A DNA stretch of 64,000 nt from Isochrysis galbana (Eukaryota > Haptophyta > Isochrysidales > Isochrysidaceae): NCBI GenBank assembly GCA_018136815.1, contig CM030933.1:7169137-7233136 (forward strand), given 5' to 3'. The translations under genes were made by a program, and so were the position numbers. Of the stretch, positions 18,732 through 28,941 are shown piece by piece. The first letter of the stretch is position 1, and each line of letters opens with the position of its first letter. The notes beneath the pieces are model-generated. The model did not search any database and was not told the origin of the DNA. It saw only the letters and a list, made by a program, of their open reading frames with translations.

Positions 18732-20408
18732 AGGAGATATTGGTGACAGAGTATGCAACACTCAGACTCCCTTCCCTCTGTTTTTCATGGGAAGCCCGTG
18801 TCGTATTTGGTCGGAAGTGCTCTAGGATGTTGACAAGAGCAGGCCGGCTATTGTCGGTGGCGCGCCGGCCTAGGGCTATGTGCCTGGATTGCAACCCCAA
18901 TCAAATTTCAAGGAAAAGCGACAGGATCCCCAACCATTGCAGCTTGATCCATCAATACTCGCCACCTAGATAGCATGGCTCAAATGAGACATGGCTGCCT
19001 GATTTGTGCTTCCGGTGACTATGGATGAGTAGCAAACTGCACTTAGGCAATGTCACCACACCGTATAAATGTAGCAGTAGTACATTAACAATACCATATA
19101 TTCGACACGATTCAATCTCTATCTCATTTTATAATGATGGAATGAAATAGGAGATAGGAGTGAGTTTGAGATCTTTTGTGTGCTGTAATGATATGGCGTA
19201 TGGCGTGGTCATATGTCATATTCCGTTGTCCGTTGTCCATCGTTAATAATGAATCATGTAATATCCTCCTGGTTGCTGAAGTAGCTCGCGAGATCGCAGG
19301 GTTTTGGAGCTTACACGGATATCAGTACCTTATATCAGCTCCCAAGTGGCAAAAAACAAAACTGACGTCCTAAAAAAAACTGCCGGCGCCGCGCCGCCGC
19401 TAACGCGTTGCCACGCTGGCGAGCGAGTGTTGAACACAGTGTTGTGTGTTGTATTCTCGTTCGTATTCGTACGCCCATCTAACTAAAGGCCGAACAACTT
19501 ATTGTTAAAATAGGGGGCAATGGGGGCGCTCTGCGCCCCCCTACACCGGGCACTAACTTCCCTCCGGGGGGGCCCGTCAGTCACCTCACGCCCTGCCTCT
19601 TGGCATGGGCTGAGCACTCAACACTCTGACCCAGACCCCAGTGGGCGCGGGTCGAGACTCGCACTCCCAGGCCCACTCGGGCCAGCACTCGTACTCACTC
19701 TTCCCCCTCTCTCCTGGTCACCAGGCAGACAGAGGCCGGCAGGGGGCACACAGGACCGGCGAGGCACGCGAGGGAGAGGCAGGAGGGGCCAGGGGCTGAG
19801 CCCCAGCCTCCACTGCCCCCTGAGCTGCCTGACTGGCCCTCTGGGAGCCCCCTCAGGACCCCTGAGAGCAGGTCGTGGCGCGCGCCATGATGGGCACGCG
19901 CCGCAGGAGAGGGCGAAGAGAGAAGAGAGAGTGGAAGAAGGGAGTGCGGAAATCGTCAGTCCCCGGACCGGGGATTCACCGATAACCGCGACCCGTTTAC
20001 ATTAGTAAACGGGCGGAGTGAGAGGCTGGCGACAGGCAGAAGAACGGAGAGGGAGCGGCGCAAGTTCGGCCAGGGATGCCCTCTCAACGTATGGGTCCCC
20101 GGGCGCCGTCGCTTATTCTGCGGAGAAATGCTCGGGCAGGCTCGCCTGCCCCAAGGGCCTCTCACTCTCAACGGGACGACGGCAAAAGCTCGCCCCCCCC
20201 CCCCCCCCGGTGCTTTTTCCTGGTAAATCTTCAATGTACAGGTTACATTGGCGAGACTAACTGTAACTGGGGTTTCACCCGAATGAGCTTGTGGGGAGCT
20301 CGTACGGGAGCCGGGGGCTTGCTTGCGAGGACCGGGCTCCCATAACCATAGTAGCATGCGCACTCGAAAGGCCGCCCAAGGTATTAGGAGACCAAAACTC
20401 AAAAAGCC
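18732..20408. other. Intergenic stretch with a dispersed repeat
   Basis: 18732-19507 is AT-richer and shows no gene. 19508-20013 is a GC-rich dispersed repeat. 20193-20208 is a poly-C run. Confidence 0.5.
19508..20013 (+). repeat. Dispersed GC-rich repeat, copy 1
   Basis: Shares two blocks with other places. The first (GCGCCCCCC, then TGGCATGGGCTGAGC) resembles 45955-46070 and 55775-55850. The second (GAGGGAGAGGCAGG ... CCTCCACTGCCCCCTGAGCT) resembles 56300-56400. It ends at a palindrome CCCGTTTAC-atta-GTAAACGGG (19992-20013). The 161-residue ORF inside has low-complexity composition and is not claimed as a gene. Confidence 0.55.
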
Positions 20409-20416
20409 AATAGAAT
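20409..20416. repeat. hAT target-site duplication, left
   Basis: AATAGAAT directly before the TIR. The same 8 bp follow the right TIR at 22411-22418. Eight-base duplications are the hallmark of hAT insertion. Confidence 0.9.
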
Positions 20417-22410
20417 TAGGGCCTGGTAAGAGTTTCGCGAAACTTATTACAAAACTCCCCTAGAGGCGAGCCGGCGCGAAACTCTCACAAAACTTATGGG
20501 TGTTTTAGCGGGAATACGAAACCAAGCGCAAAACTCCCCCCCCCCTTCCCCCCCCTCCCCCGTTCCCCCCCCCGCCTCCCCCCTCCCCCCCCTCCCCCTC
20601 GCCCCTCGCCCCTCGCTCGCCCCTCCCCTCCGGGCCCACCTTCATGCACCACATGCGCGAGAGCTCGGCGCTCAGCCGAGGTACACCCACTGCCATGGCC
20701 CCTTCGACCCGTGCGTGTCCCGCTCGACTCACTATCCCGCGCGCTTCTTGGTGCTCAGGTGGCAAGCGACGACGTAGCGTGAGATTGACGCGACGTGCAA
20801 TGGCCGACTCCTCCGGAGAGTTCGCGGAGTCTGACGACGACGAGGAGTACGAGGATCGAGAGTGTTGTAGTGAGCTGGGCTCCGGAAGCAACGGCATCAT
20901 CGAGGAGACCACCACCACCGACGAATTGTCCGGCGTCGATGCGCGGCAGGAGCAGGAGCAAGAGCAGGGACGCCTTCCCCATTGCTTCCGTGTAGGTGAT
21001 CTCGTCTACCATGAGCACCTCCGCGAGTGTACCGTCGTCGCCGTGCAGAGAGACCCTGACCCCGCTGATTCCAAGGACAAGAAGGTGGAGGTGAGCTTCT
21101 ACTCCAGAATTCTTCAAAGTAATCAGAAGAGGTGGGTGCTGTGTACGTCGTTGCGCAGCCGCGTCGAGGTAGCAGGCGGGGTAGCAGACGAGGCATCCAC
21201 CACCCAAGGAAAGCCTAGCTCAGGTAGCAAAGGAAAACGTGTGGATCGTGCAGCTTTCATCCGCATAGACGAGAGCGACGGTGAGGGCAGTGGAGAGGAG
21301 TGCGACTCAGAGGCAGAGGGAGGCATGTCGCACTTGGCGGCACACGAGCGCGGTCGAGTCATGCGGCATAAACCGGAGGCAGAGAAGCGCGGCAGAAAGC
21401 AAAGCGGCAGGAAGACAGCCAACCCAAAGAGCGTGAGCTCGATCCACCGAATCCAAGAATTTCCGAACCAAGGGCTCGAGGCCCTCAATGGAAGGCTGCT
21501 GTGCAAGGCATGCAAAGTGGAGCTGTCCATCATTAAGGGCAGCGTGCGAAAGCACGTCTGTCTCGACACAGAAGCATGAGCAAAATCTCTCTAAGCACTT
21601 GTCTCGGGCTGAAGGAAGCAAAGCCATCAAGGTATTTTTGCACGAGTACTTCTCCAATCATCCGGACGAGGTCGGTGGTACGAACATATCGCCTAGCACG
21701 TTGGTCTATCGCTACACGATTGTTGCTGCTTGTCTCAAAAACGGAGTGCCGCTTGAGAAGATTGACGGCCTCCGCCCCATCTTTGAGTTGGCAGGCAGCT
21801 GCCCATGTACGTTGCCGCAGCCCGAGACTTCGCAGTGGATCGTGGAGACGTCAACGATTTCACCATCAAAGTGCTACAGTGGTGGGCATGCAATCGTTCA
21901 AAGGTTCCCACATGGGCATCGGCTGCTCGTATTGCTTTCTCTCTTACCCCATCGTCTGCTTCCTGTGAGCGTGTGTTCTCTATGTTGAAGTGTATGTTTG
22001 GTCACCTGCAGTCCTCGAGTCTCGCCGATCAAGTGCAAGCCGGGCTCATGTTGCGCTACAATGATCGTAAGGTTTGATATTTTGTTTTGCAATATGAATG
22101 AGAATGAAAGCCATATTATATAATTATAATATACAATCCGATCAAGCAATAGCAATAGGTCGCGGCAAATTAAGTCCATAAGAAATAGCACTAACTACGG
22201 ACAACTTTAGCGCACATCTGGTAGTGAGTAGTGAGCGCGCACGCGGATGACGGCGTTTATAGGCACTACACGCATCACACGCATATCAGACCAAAATGGC
22301 GTGAAACTATGCACAACTTGACACAAAACTTCAGGGCTCGGTGCGAAACTTCCGCAAAACTTTTGCACAAAACTTTGGGGGTTCGGACGCAAAACTCTTA
22401 CCAGGCCCTA
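20417..22410 (+). mobile_element. Defective hAT DNA transposon (1994 bp)
   Basis: Terminal inverted repeats TAGGGCCTGGTAAGAGTTT are at both ends. They are bounded by perfect 8-bp duplications AATAGAAT (20409-20416 and 22411-22418). Subterminal zones hold repeated AAAACT/GAAACT motifs on both sides, typical of transposase-binding regions. The interior encodes both ends of a hAT transposase but not its catalytic middle, so the copy is non-autonomous. A fragment of the same family lies at about 34640-35148. Confidence 0.92.
20644..22077 (+). pseudogene. hAT transposase, frameshifted and internally deleted
   Basis: Frame 1 (20644-21579, 311 codons) has an acidic N-terminus, then a chromatin-reader-like stretch (CFRVGDLVYHEHLRECTVVAV) and a C-x2-C-type finger start (LLCKACKVEL ... 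VRKHVC). Homology continues in another frame as KHEQNLSKHLSRAEGS and VYRYTIVAACLKNGVPLEKI, common in protist hAT proteins. A third frame (21805-22077) gives the C-terminal dimerisation domain (SSASCERVFSMLK). Between PIFEL and the C-terminal block the catalytic core expected in hAT proteins is absent. Two frame changes and the deletion make it non-functional. The N-terminal 300 residues could still be translated. Confidence 0.85.
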
Positions 22411-22418
22411 AATAGAAT
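22411..22418. repeat. hAT target-site duplication, right
   Basis: AATAGAAT, identical to 20409-20416. Confidence 0.9.
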
Positions 22419-23397
22419 ACAGCACCCTCGCGTTTATCGAGGACAAAAAAGGTAGGCTGCACATGATGAGTGAGAACCTTACTTAGCACTTAGCCTAGTG
22501 GCGAGAGCGCTCGGCCTCGCCGAGAGGCTTGCCTAAAGCGGAGAACCTCTCCGCTCCGAGCAAGTGCGAGAGCACGAGAACGATATCGGCCACCATACAC
22601 TCAGTGATGCGGTACACAATAACGACGGAGGCGTATGAAACACCCAAGATATACGTGTCACTCAGCGGCACAGGAGAAAGGTGGGAAATCACCGCTGAGG
22701 ACAGGTGCACTCCGCCCAGCTCGAGACCCCCACATGGCCCGGGCCCCTAAGTAGTGCACGAGGGGAGATGCCGCAAGGCGGGTAATGAGGGTGAGGAAGG
22801 GGAATGGGCGTGGCTACGATAGTGACTCAGTCAGTGCCACGTGTGAGGCGAGAATATTAAAAGGTTTTCCCCCCCCTTTGTCCTTTGTGCTCTTCTGCTT
22901 CTGTATGTGACAACAAACAACAATCCCCTTCTTCTCACATATACATAATGTATATATATATATATATATCATTTTCATCTATCTATGCCCTATCTATCTA
23001 TATCTGTGACGTGGCGCGCATAGCGCGCAAACGCAAACGCTCTAGCTCTAGCTCTAGCCGCTAGTCTCTAGCTAGAGTCTCTAGTCTCTAGTCTCTAGTC
23101 TTTGCGAAATTTCGAATTTCGAATTTCGAGCGAAATTTCGACGAAATTTAGGGCGAGCCGTAGCGAAATTTGGGTCGAGGCCAGCGAAATTTCGCAACGA
23201 AATTTGGGTGGGTCCAAAACGAAAATCTGGCCATGCCCAACGCACGGTCCCTCAGCACTACATAGGATGAAACCATTGAAACTAGGTCAACAAGAAAACT
23301 CTGACCCTGACAATCAAGAAATAGTATGTAGAGTAGTGATCGTCTCCCGACGGACACATCTTTTGGGGCGGGTCGGGACGGGCTGTTGGAGCTCAGC
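22419..23397. other. Intergenic region upstream of acyl-CoA dehydrogenase, simple repeats
   Basis: Contains a TA run (about 22950-22968), a TCTAG/CTCTAG pentamer-hexamer array (about 23040-23101) and a cluster of CGAAATTT motifs (23104-23225). No gene is seen. A tRNA A-box-like stretch near 22490 lacks a B-box. Confidence 0.6.
23104..23225. repeat. CGAAATTT motif cluster
   Basis: Six copies of CGAAATTT within about 120 bp, several extended to the palindrome CGAAATTTCG, plus interleaved TTTCGAATTTCG. Lies about 170-290 bp before the ACADSB start codon. It may be regulatory or a local simple repeat. Confidence 0.6.
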
Positions 23398-24645
23398 ATG
23401 GTGTGGGCCGCTTGCCGAGTCGCGCCTCTTCTGGGCGTAGCTGCGAGGATGCGCATGGGGCGCCGGCTCAGCGGCGCAGCGAGCGCGACGCCGTCCCCGC
23501 TCTGCACACTTCTCGATGAGGAGAGTGCTCTTGCGGACGCGGCCCGCCGCTTCGCGCATGAGTGTGTGGCCCCGCGAGTCCGGCAGATGGACCAAGCGGG
23601 AGCGATGGACCCAGAGGTGATCGAGGGGCTGTTCTCCGACGGCCTGATGGGCATCGAGGTGCCGGAGGAATATGGTGGCTCTGCAGCTACCTTTACTGGG
23701 GCGTGCCTTGTCATCGAAGAGCTCGCCAAGGTTGATCCTGCCGTGAGTGTCATGGTCGACATCCACAACACAATCATCAACAACTGCTTCACGAATTGGG
23801 CATCAGCTGACCTGAAGGCTGAGTGGCTCCCGCGACTTGCGTCGGACACTTTGGGCTCATTTTGTCTATCGGAGGCAGGGTCTGGATCTGACGCATTTGC
23901 CCTGCGTACGATTGCTAAGAGAGATGGTTCTGATTTCTTGTTAACGGGAGAGAAGTGTTGGATATCCAACTCAGCAGAAGCAGGTGTCTTCCTTGTCATG
24001 GCCAATGCCGCACCAGAGAAAGGTTACAAAGGAATCACATGCTTTGTTGTGCCTCGAAGTGCGCATGGTTTGTCCGTTGGCAAAAAGGAGGATAAGCTTG
24101 GGATAAGAGCATCTTCAACCTGTGCTGTTGTTCTAGACGAGGTGAGAATTCCGGAGTCAGCTGTGCTTGGCGAGGTTGGACAAGGGTACAAGTACGCAAT
24201 CGAAATTCTAAACGAGGGGCGCATCGGCATTGGGGCTCAAATGGTTGGGCTTGCACAGGGTGCGCTGGACCTCACATTGCCGTATCTTCATGAAAGGAAG
24301 CAATTTGGTTCTCGCCTCATTGACTTTCAAGCAGTTTCGCATGAAGTGGCCCGTCTCAGCTCGGAACTTCATGCGGCGCGGCTGCTGGTCTATGATGCAG
24401 CCCGGCGCAAGGAGTCCGCTGCTCCGCTTGTGAAGGAAGCGGCCATGGCCAAGCTGATGGCTTCTGTCGTGGCGGAGAAGACGGCAAGTAAGTGCATCGA
24501 GCTCCTTGGGGGAGTTGGATTCACTAGGGAGTACGGAGTAGAGAAGCTATACCGAGACGCTAAGATCGGAAGCATATACGAGGGTACCTCCAACATTCAG
24601 TTGAATACCATCTCCAAGTTGATATCCGCCCAGTACACAAGGTAG
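23398..24645 (+). CDS. ACADSB: Short/branched-chain acyl-CoA dehydrogenase, mitochondrial
   Basis: A 415-residue intronless ORF from ATG 23398. The frame is open slightly upstream but that start would be TTG. Residues 1-32 are Arg-rich with small hydrophobics and no acids, as in mitochondrial presequences. Family blocks follow in order: GIEVPEEYGG, FCLSEAGSGSDAFAL (FAD site), WISNSAEAGVFLVMAN, LGIRASSTC, GRIGIGAQMVGLAQG, YLHERKQFG, CIELLGGVGFTREY and YRDAKIGSIYEGTSNIQLNTI. The Glu in YEG is the catalytic base in this family. Closest in pattern to ACADSB, which oxidises 2-methylbutyryl-CoA and similar acyl-CoAs in isoleucine and short-branched-chain breakdown, passing electrons to ETF. Butyryl-CoA dehydrogenase (ACADS) is the main alternative. 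A CGAAATTT cluster lies just upstream. Confidence 0.93.
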   Translation: MVWAACRVAPLLGVAARMRMGRRLSGAASATPSPLCTLLDEESALADAARRFAHECVAPRVRQMDQAGAMDPEVIEGLFSDGLMGIEVPEEYGGSAATFTGACLVIEELAKVDPAVSVMVDIHNTIINNCFTNWASADLKAEWLPRLASDTLGSFCLSEAGSGSDAFALRTIAKRDGSDFLLTGEKCWISNSAEAGVFLVMANAAPEKGYKGITCFVVPRSAHGLSVGKKEDKLGIRASSTCAVVLDEVRIPESAVLGEVGQGYKYAIEILNEGRIGIGAQMVGLAQGALDLTLPYLHERKQFGSRLIDFQAVSHEVARLSSELHAARLLVYDAARRKESAAPLVKEAAMAKLMASVVAEKTASKCIELLGGVGFTREYGVEKLYRDAKIGSIYEGTSNIQLNTISKLISAQYTR

Positions 24646-25082
24646 GAGTAAGGACAGTGGCACGAAGGTTGACTGGGACAAAATGGACATGGAATTACTA
24701 TGAATAGAAAAGAGGCAAAGGGGCGCAGGACGGTGCTCACGCTATGTGACATGTGAATGTATTTGATACTGCTACGGACAACGGGGAATGTACTCCCTTG
24801 TGAAATGATATCCTACACATGAGAAGCGTATATCGTGTGAAGCATTGCACCCGCGCAAGAGCAAGAGCAAGATTTAGGATTTAGAGCGAGATGTGTGAGA
24901 ATACACTATACAGGCGGCAGGTGGGGATGGGAACAAAGACAAACAAAAGCAGCCAAAATCAAATCCCGGGGGGGGGGGTGCCTCACGATTATGATTATGA
25001 TCGCTTTCTTATGGCAAAGACTGTATGTCTGACCTCTATTTGATATGCTCCACCAAGGTGCCCTCACCAAGGATTGATTGCA

Positions 25083-25465
25083 AGGCAACCGCCCGACTTC
25101 TTACTTAGCTATGCACGATGCACGCCGCTTCGATTCAGCTCGCCTCGCACAGCATGGACGGCTCTATCACCCTCGGTACTCCATCCACGCATCCACGGCG
25201 GCTCCTCTTGAGGTAAACGGCAGTCCAAGCTCCGACGCCGACGCCCCGCCGATCTTTCGCGTCTCGACGTCACCGATAGCGGTGGTCCCTGCGTCCTTGC
25301 CAGCGTGAATTGTGCACAGGCTTGTCCGACCTCCGCTAACCCAATCACGGCTGACTTCTTCCGAGGTCCGAGGGCCGGAGGCCACCAAAAACGACAATCA
25401 GCAATCAGCTAATTGCAGAGCCTCTCTTCAACACGGCCGACGAGTTTGCCGCCAAAGCCAAAGCG
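25083..25465 (+). pseudogene. Decayed pol fragment of element 1 family
   Basis: Matches element 1 pol just after the protease (reverse complement of about 8610-8900). The sequence encoding GSPS, APPIFRVSTSPIAVV, then FFRGP and FNTADEFAAKA is recognisable. Small duplications (CATCCACGCATCCACG, GACGCCGACGCC), frameshifts and a TGA break it. It is a stand-alone fragment without LTRs. Confidence 0.85.
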
Positions 25466-25650
25466 GAGGAAAGGGGAAAGCGGGGAGGACAGGGACAGGG
25501 AGGAGCGGGGAGGACACGGAGGAGCGGAGGAGCGGGGAGGACACGTAGGAGCGGGGAGGACACGGAGGAGCGGGGAGGACACGGAGGAGCGGAGGGGCGG
25601 GGAGGGCAGGGTGGAGCGGGGAGGACAGGGAGGAGCGGGGGGCAGGGAGA
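25466..25650. repeat. G-rich minisatellite
   Basis: Imperfect tandem units around GGAGCGGGGAGGACACGGA, roughly ten copies. Starts exactly where the pol fragment homology ends. Confidence 0.85.
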
Positions 25651-26038
25651 TTCCTTCTTCCGGTACCGGATGAAAGCAAGCCGCCTACTACACGCTCACA
25701 CTTCGGGCCATTGGCCATTGGACCCAGCCCGCACGCAAATGGTTTATGGGGACGAGTGGGAGATGGGAGGTCCCACGCGCAAATCATAGTCGACGTCTTC
25801 CCGGCGCCCTCCCCCGATCGGGGGGCGCTGGCAGACTCCAGAAAATCTCTTAGCCAACTGAGGATTCTCAACGGACAAACTGGGGATTCGCAACTCCCCT
25901 CGTTCGTAGTCCTTTTATTATACTACTAATAGGTACTTGTGCCCCTTCTGTGCGAGTCGCAACTTCCAACTTTTGGGCGGCGCCTCGCGGCGCGTCCCAA
26001 CTCCTAATCTAGGAATTGCTTTGAGCTCTCGGAGAGAG

Positions 26039-26620
26039 ATGCTTGCGCGCATGCTCCCCAGCAGCGGGAGGGTGCCGCCGATTCGTTGGCCTGAGCACGT
26101 GTGCCTGGTGGGCAACGGGCCGCTCAGCTCGAAGGACCGGGAACTCATCGCCGCGTGTCCTTTCATAGTTCGCTTTAATGACATGAAGAATCGGGAGCAG
26201 GGGGAGCGCACAGATCTACTCATTCTGCGGAAGAACTCAGAAGTGATGAGTCTCTTCGGCTTTGGCAACAACTACCATGGCGAGAGGTGGTGCGGTAAGT
26301 TGCCAGTTGCCGTGATTCGCAGACCCACAATAAACATCCTGCCTCGCTGCAACGTCGTCGGCCAGGTTCGAATGCCCAACCACCTCTTTGGCATGCCGGT
26401 CTTCGCCAATGGGAGCGTCTGGGGAGCAACATCCGGAGCAATAGTTCTGCAGGATCTAGAGCTTAATTCGAACCGGACGCGGACGGTAGAGACGTTCGGA
26501 ATGAATTTTGCGCGGCCATCCAACCACTCCAGACACGTGAAGGGAGAGGATGCTGTGCTGAGGCAACATCTACGCAAGACAATCGTTCATCCGACTGCAC
26601 GCAACACATACCTGCCATGA
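26039..26620 (+). CDS. GT29 sialyltransferase-like protein
   Basis: A 193-residue ORF from ATG 26039. The frame is open 34 codons further but begins TTG. Residues about 20-52 (HVCLVGNGPLSSKDRELI ... FIVRFND) have the form of the sialylmotif L, with the VGNG nucleotide-binding turn and the RFN element. GATSGAIVL near 125 and FGMNF fit the S region. The H...E pair in HVKGEDAVLR fits the very-short motif. Known GT29 enzymes transfer sialic acid from CMP-sialic acid in the Golgi. Algal relatives may use Kdo-like sugars, so the donor is not predictable. The protein is short and lacks an N-terminal TM anchor, so it may be a catalytic fragment, have upstream exons, or be soluble. Confidence 0.55.
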   Translation: MLARMLPSSGRVPPIRWPEHVCLVGNGPLSSKDRELIAACPFIVRFNDMKNREQGERTDLLILRKNSEVMSLFGFGNNYHGERWCGKLPVAVIRRPTINILPRCNVVGQVRMPNHLFGMPVFANGSVWGATSGAIVLQDLELNSNRTRTVETFGMNFARPSNHSRHVKGEDAVLRQHLRKTIVHPTARNTYLP

Positions 26621-27547
26621 TTGGCTGGCATGAATTGACTTACTGAACATGTCACACGCAGCCTCAATTTCCTCCCAGAGAAATCGTCTGCATGTATCGG
26701 ATGACCTCTATCCCTGATCTTGAACGATTTTATTGGGTCAGACAATCTCAGAGCTCAAATGAAAGTAGCATCGCTCCTCAATTTCAGCTACTGCTTAGGC
26801 TTTTGCCCCATCTCCTCTACCTTGTTTAGCCTTTCGCTCCATCTCCTCTCTAGAAGCGGAAGAATGGAGGAAGGACGCGTCCATCAGACAAGAGTTGCGC
26901 GGCCAATTTTTCATCCAGGGGCGGCTGCTCGTGCTCGCGGCCCGCTTCTATCGAAGTGCATCTGCGTGATATGTCATTGGGGGCTCCTTCGCAGTTCTTA
27001 GTCGAGCAACACGCCACTTGCCGTGTTGCGGTGCCAATGCCAATGTCCCGTCAAGACTCTGGATCAACCACAGGTCGCGACAAATCCTCGACCTCCCTGT
27101 GAAGTGGGGCGACGTCGATAATGAATGGTTAGAGACAGGGAAACGAGGGGAGATGAGGACCTCATAAGAGTAGCTGGTAGGGTGAGGGGTTCTCATCGCC
27201 GCGCGCCCTGCTGTTGTGAGAACTGCTTTCAGGATAGTGAGACAGGGAAAGGGTTTGCCGCGTGAACCGAGAATTGAGGTGGGACTGCATGACGTCCGTT
27301 TGTCTATGAGAACGTCCAGTTGCACATCAACCGAACGAACGGTGTGCCGTGCGGACCATGCACCACATGCACTATGCAGCCTGTCCGCTCGCGGCTGTGC
27401 GCTTTGCGCCCTTAGCTTAGTTTTTAGTGCCTGTTGCCTCTGAAAATAACTTCTTAAGATTCTATCCTGGCGCATGGCCCTGGGGGTATCTACAATGGAG
27501 TCACGCCCGCTCCCTATCTCTCTCCCCTCATCACGCAACTATCAACG
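26621..27547. other. Intergenic, no recognised feature
   Basis: Several short ORFs without family signature or repeated structure. I see no gene, tRNA or element end here. Confidence 0.5.
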
Positions 27548-27660
27548 CTATCGTTAAAACGATAGGCGTCATGGAGCGCGCGCGCGCGCGCGCCGCTCCC
27601 CTCCTCCCCTGCCGCCACTCCCGCCGCGACGGACGATCGGGCCATGCTCGACGCCTCGCA
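27548..27660 (+). repeat. Palindrome plus ATGGAGCGCGC cassette, copy B
   Basis: Perfect palindrome CTATCGTT-aa-AACGATAG (27548-27565), then 5 bp, then ATGGAGCGCGC at 27571. The next 80 bp, including GATCGGGCCATGCTCGA, match copy E at 62595. The GC repeat after the ATG is expanded in this copy. Confidence 0.6.
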
Positions 27661-27806
27661 TCCAAAACGCCCACGTGAGGGCGCCCCCCCGACCCAGGTG
27701 CGCACGAGACTCGTCCCGTGCCGACCCCAGACAGCCAAACACCAGCAAGGCCACCATCCACCATGGATGGCATACAAGTTGTATACATGCGATACAGATA
27801 TAGAAA

Positions 27807-28834
27807 AAACTATTGTTATAGTTTGAACTATGGAGCGTGCCGCGACCGCTCCCGAGCCCCAGGCGACCCTCGCCACCGCGCCCCACCTGGGACGCCCCAC
27901 GCCGCCCGAGGCGGCTCGTCAGAAAGCCCTCTCAGAGCCCATCCAACCCATCCAAACCACACCCGCGCAAGCGCGCGAGGTGGCGAGCACTGGCACCGAA
28001 CAGGTTGCCACCATGGCTCTGCGCATCATGCAGGGGGTCTTGGAGACCCCCTCCAACAGTGGGAAACCCTCCCACCCCAAGAGCACCTCATGTGGGAGGG
28101 CAGTTCAGCTGCCCTCCCCATGGTGGAAACCTCTACCATCAGTGCACCCAACATGGGAGGGCACTTCACAACCATCAACCCCATACGGAGAGCACCCCAT
28201 GCCTCTGTTTTCCAACTTTTTGACACAATTCTCGTCTTCACCCCACTCTTGTGGGCCACTAGTACCAATCACTCAGTGCCCTGCCTTGGGCCCTCTCTTA
28301 ACACTAGACTCCCTCTCCCACTCCCCCTTCACACTTCAACCAACCCAAACGGCACGAACCCCCCCGCCCTCTGTTCAAAGCACCAAAAATTTCAATTCAA
28401 GACACATGTTGATACACTTTTCGTTTCCACCCCACGCTTGTGGGCCACAAGTACCTACAACTCAGTGCCCTGCCTTGGGCCCTCTTTCAACACTTCACTC
28501 CATCTCCCACTCCCTCATCCCACTACAACCAACCCAAGAAGCACAAACCCCCTCGCCCTCGGATTCAAACACCAATAATTTCGACTCAAGACCAGAGGGA
28601 GGACATGTTTTGAGGCGGCGTCGCTGCCCATGCCTAGCGCAAGGGTATAGCGCCCCCACTCAAACATCTCCTTCCCCAAAGCTCCTCTTTGAGGAGTTGC
28701 TCCTCACCCTCCCATTAGGCCCCCTTGCCTGCGAGACCAAAACAGGATCCTGGCGTGGGGGGCTGCTTGAGTGTGGAGGGAGGGGTGCTCCGGCTAGCGC
28801 AGGTAGTAAGCTAGTGAAGAGCTGGGTGGCATAA
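27807..28834 (+). CDS. MERAA-family hypothetical protein (334 aa) with upstream palindrome, copy C
   Basis: Palindrome AAACTAT-tgtt-ATAGTTT (27807-27824) is followed by 5 bp and ATG 27830. The ORF is Pro/Thr/Ser-rich and not recognised. Residues about 138-200 and 200-255 are a diverged internal duplication: each has a CGP.VP.TQCPALGPL core followed by LQPTQ.A.TP.PS and a NF(N/D)SR end. The start (MERAA) relates it to other copies of this dispersed family. The next ORF downstream (28942-29702) belongs to a conserved unrecognised protein family, so both may be parts of one mobile element. Function unknown; probably a repeat-encoded protein, not a host gene. Confidence 0.4.
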
Positions 28835-28941
28835 GGGGGAAGGGTGCTTGCGCTCGCCGCGGCAGGGAGTCCTGTCTTGTGTGCGCGCTAGTCCCGTTCC
28901 TTTGCCGCGCCGCGACCCATAAAAATTTGTTAAAAATTTAC

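Larger units (their letters stand above)
24646..26038. other. Intergenic region with a pol fragment and minisatellite
   Basis: 24646-25080 shows no gene apart from a G run near 24967-24977. 25083-25465 is a decayed retrotransposon fragment and 25466-25650 a G-rich minisatellite. Confidence 0.6.

Noticed and set aside
19520-20005. 161-codon ORF
   Set aside because: Low-complexity reading of a dispersed GC-rich repeat; the frame is not kept in the other copies.
22485-22560. tRNA-like stretch with TAGCCTAGTGG
   Set aside because: An A-box-like sequence is present, but no B-box or acceptor stem pairing follows.
25466-25650. CRISPR-like array
   Set aside because: Contiguous imperfect minisatellite without spacers in a eukaryotic genome.
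26360-26375. GGTTCGAATGCC, B-box-like
   Set aside because: Lies inside the GT29-like coding frame with no A-box at tRNA distance.
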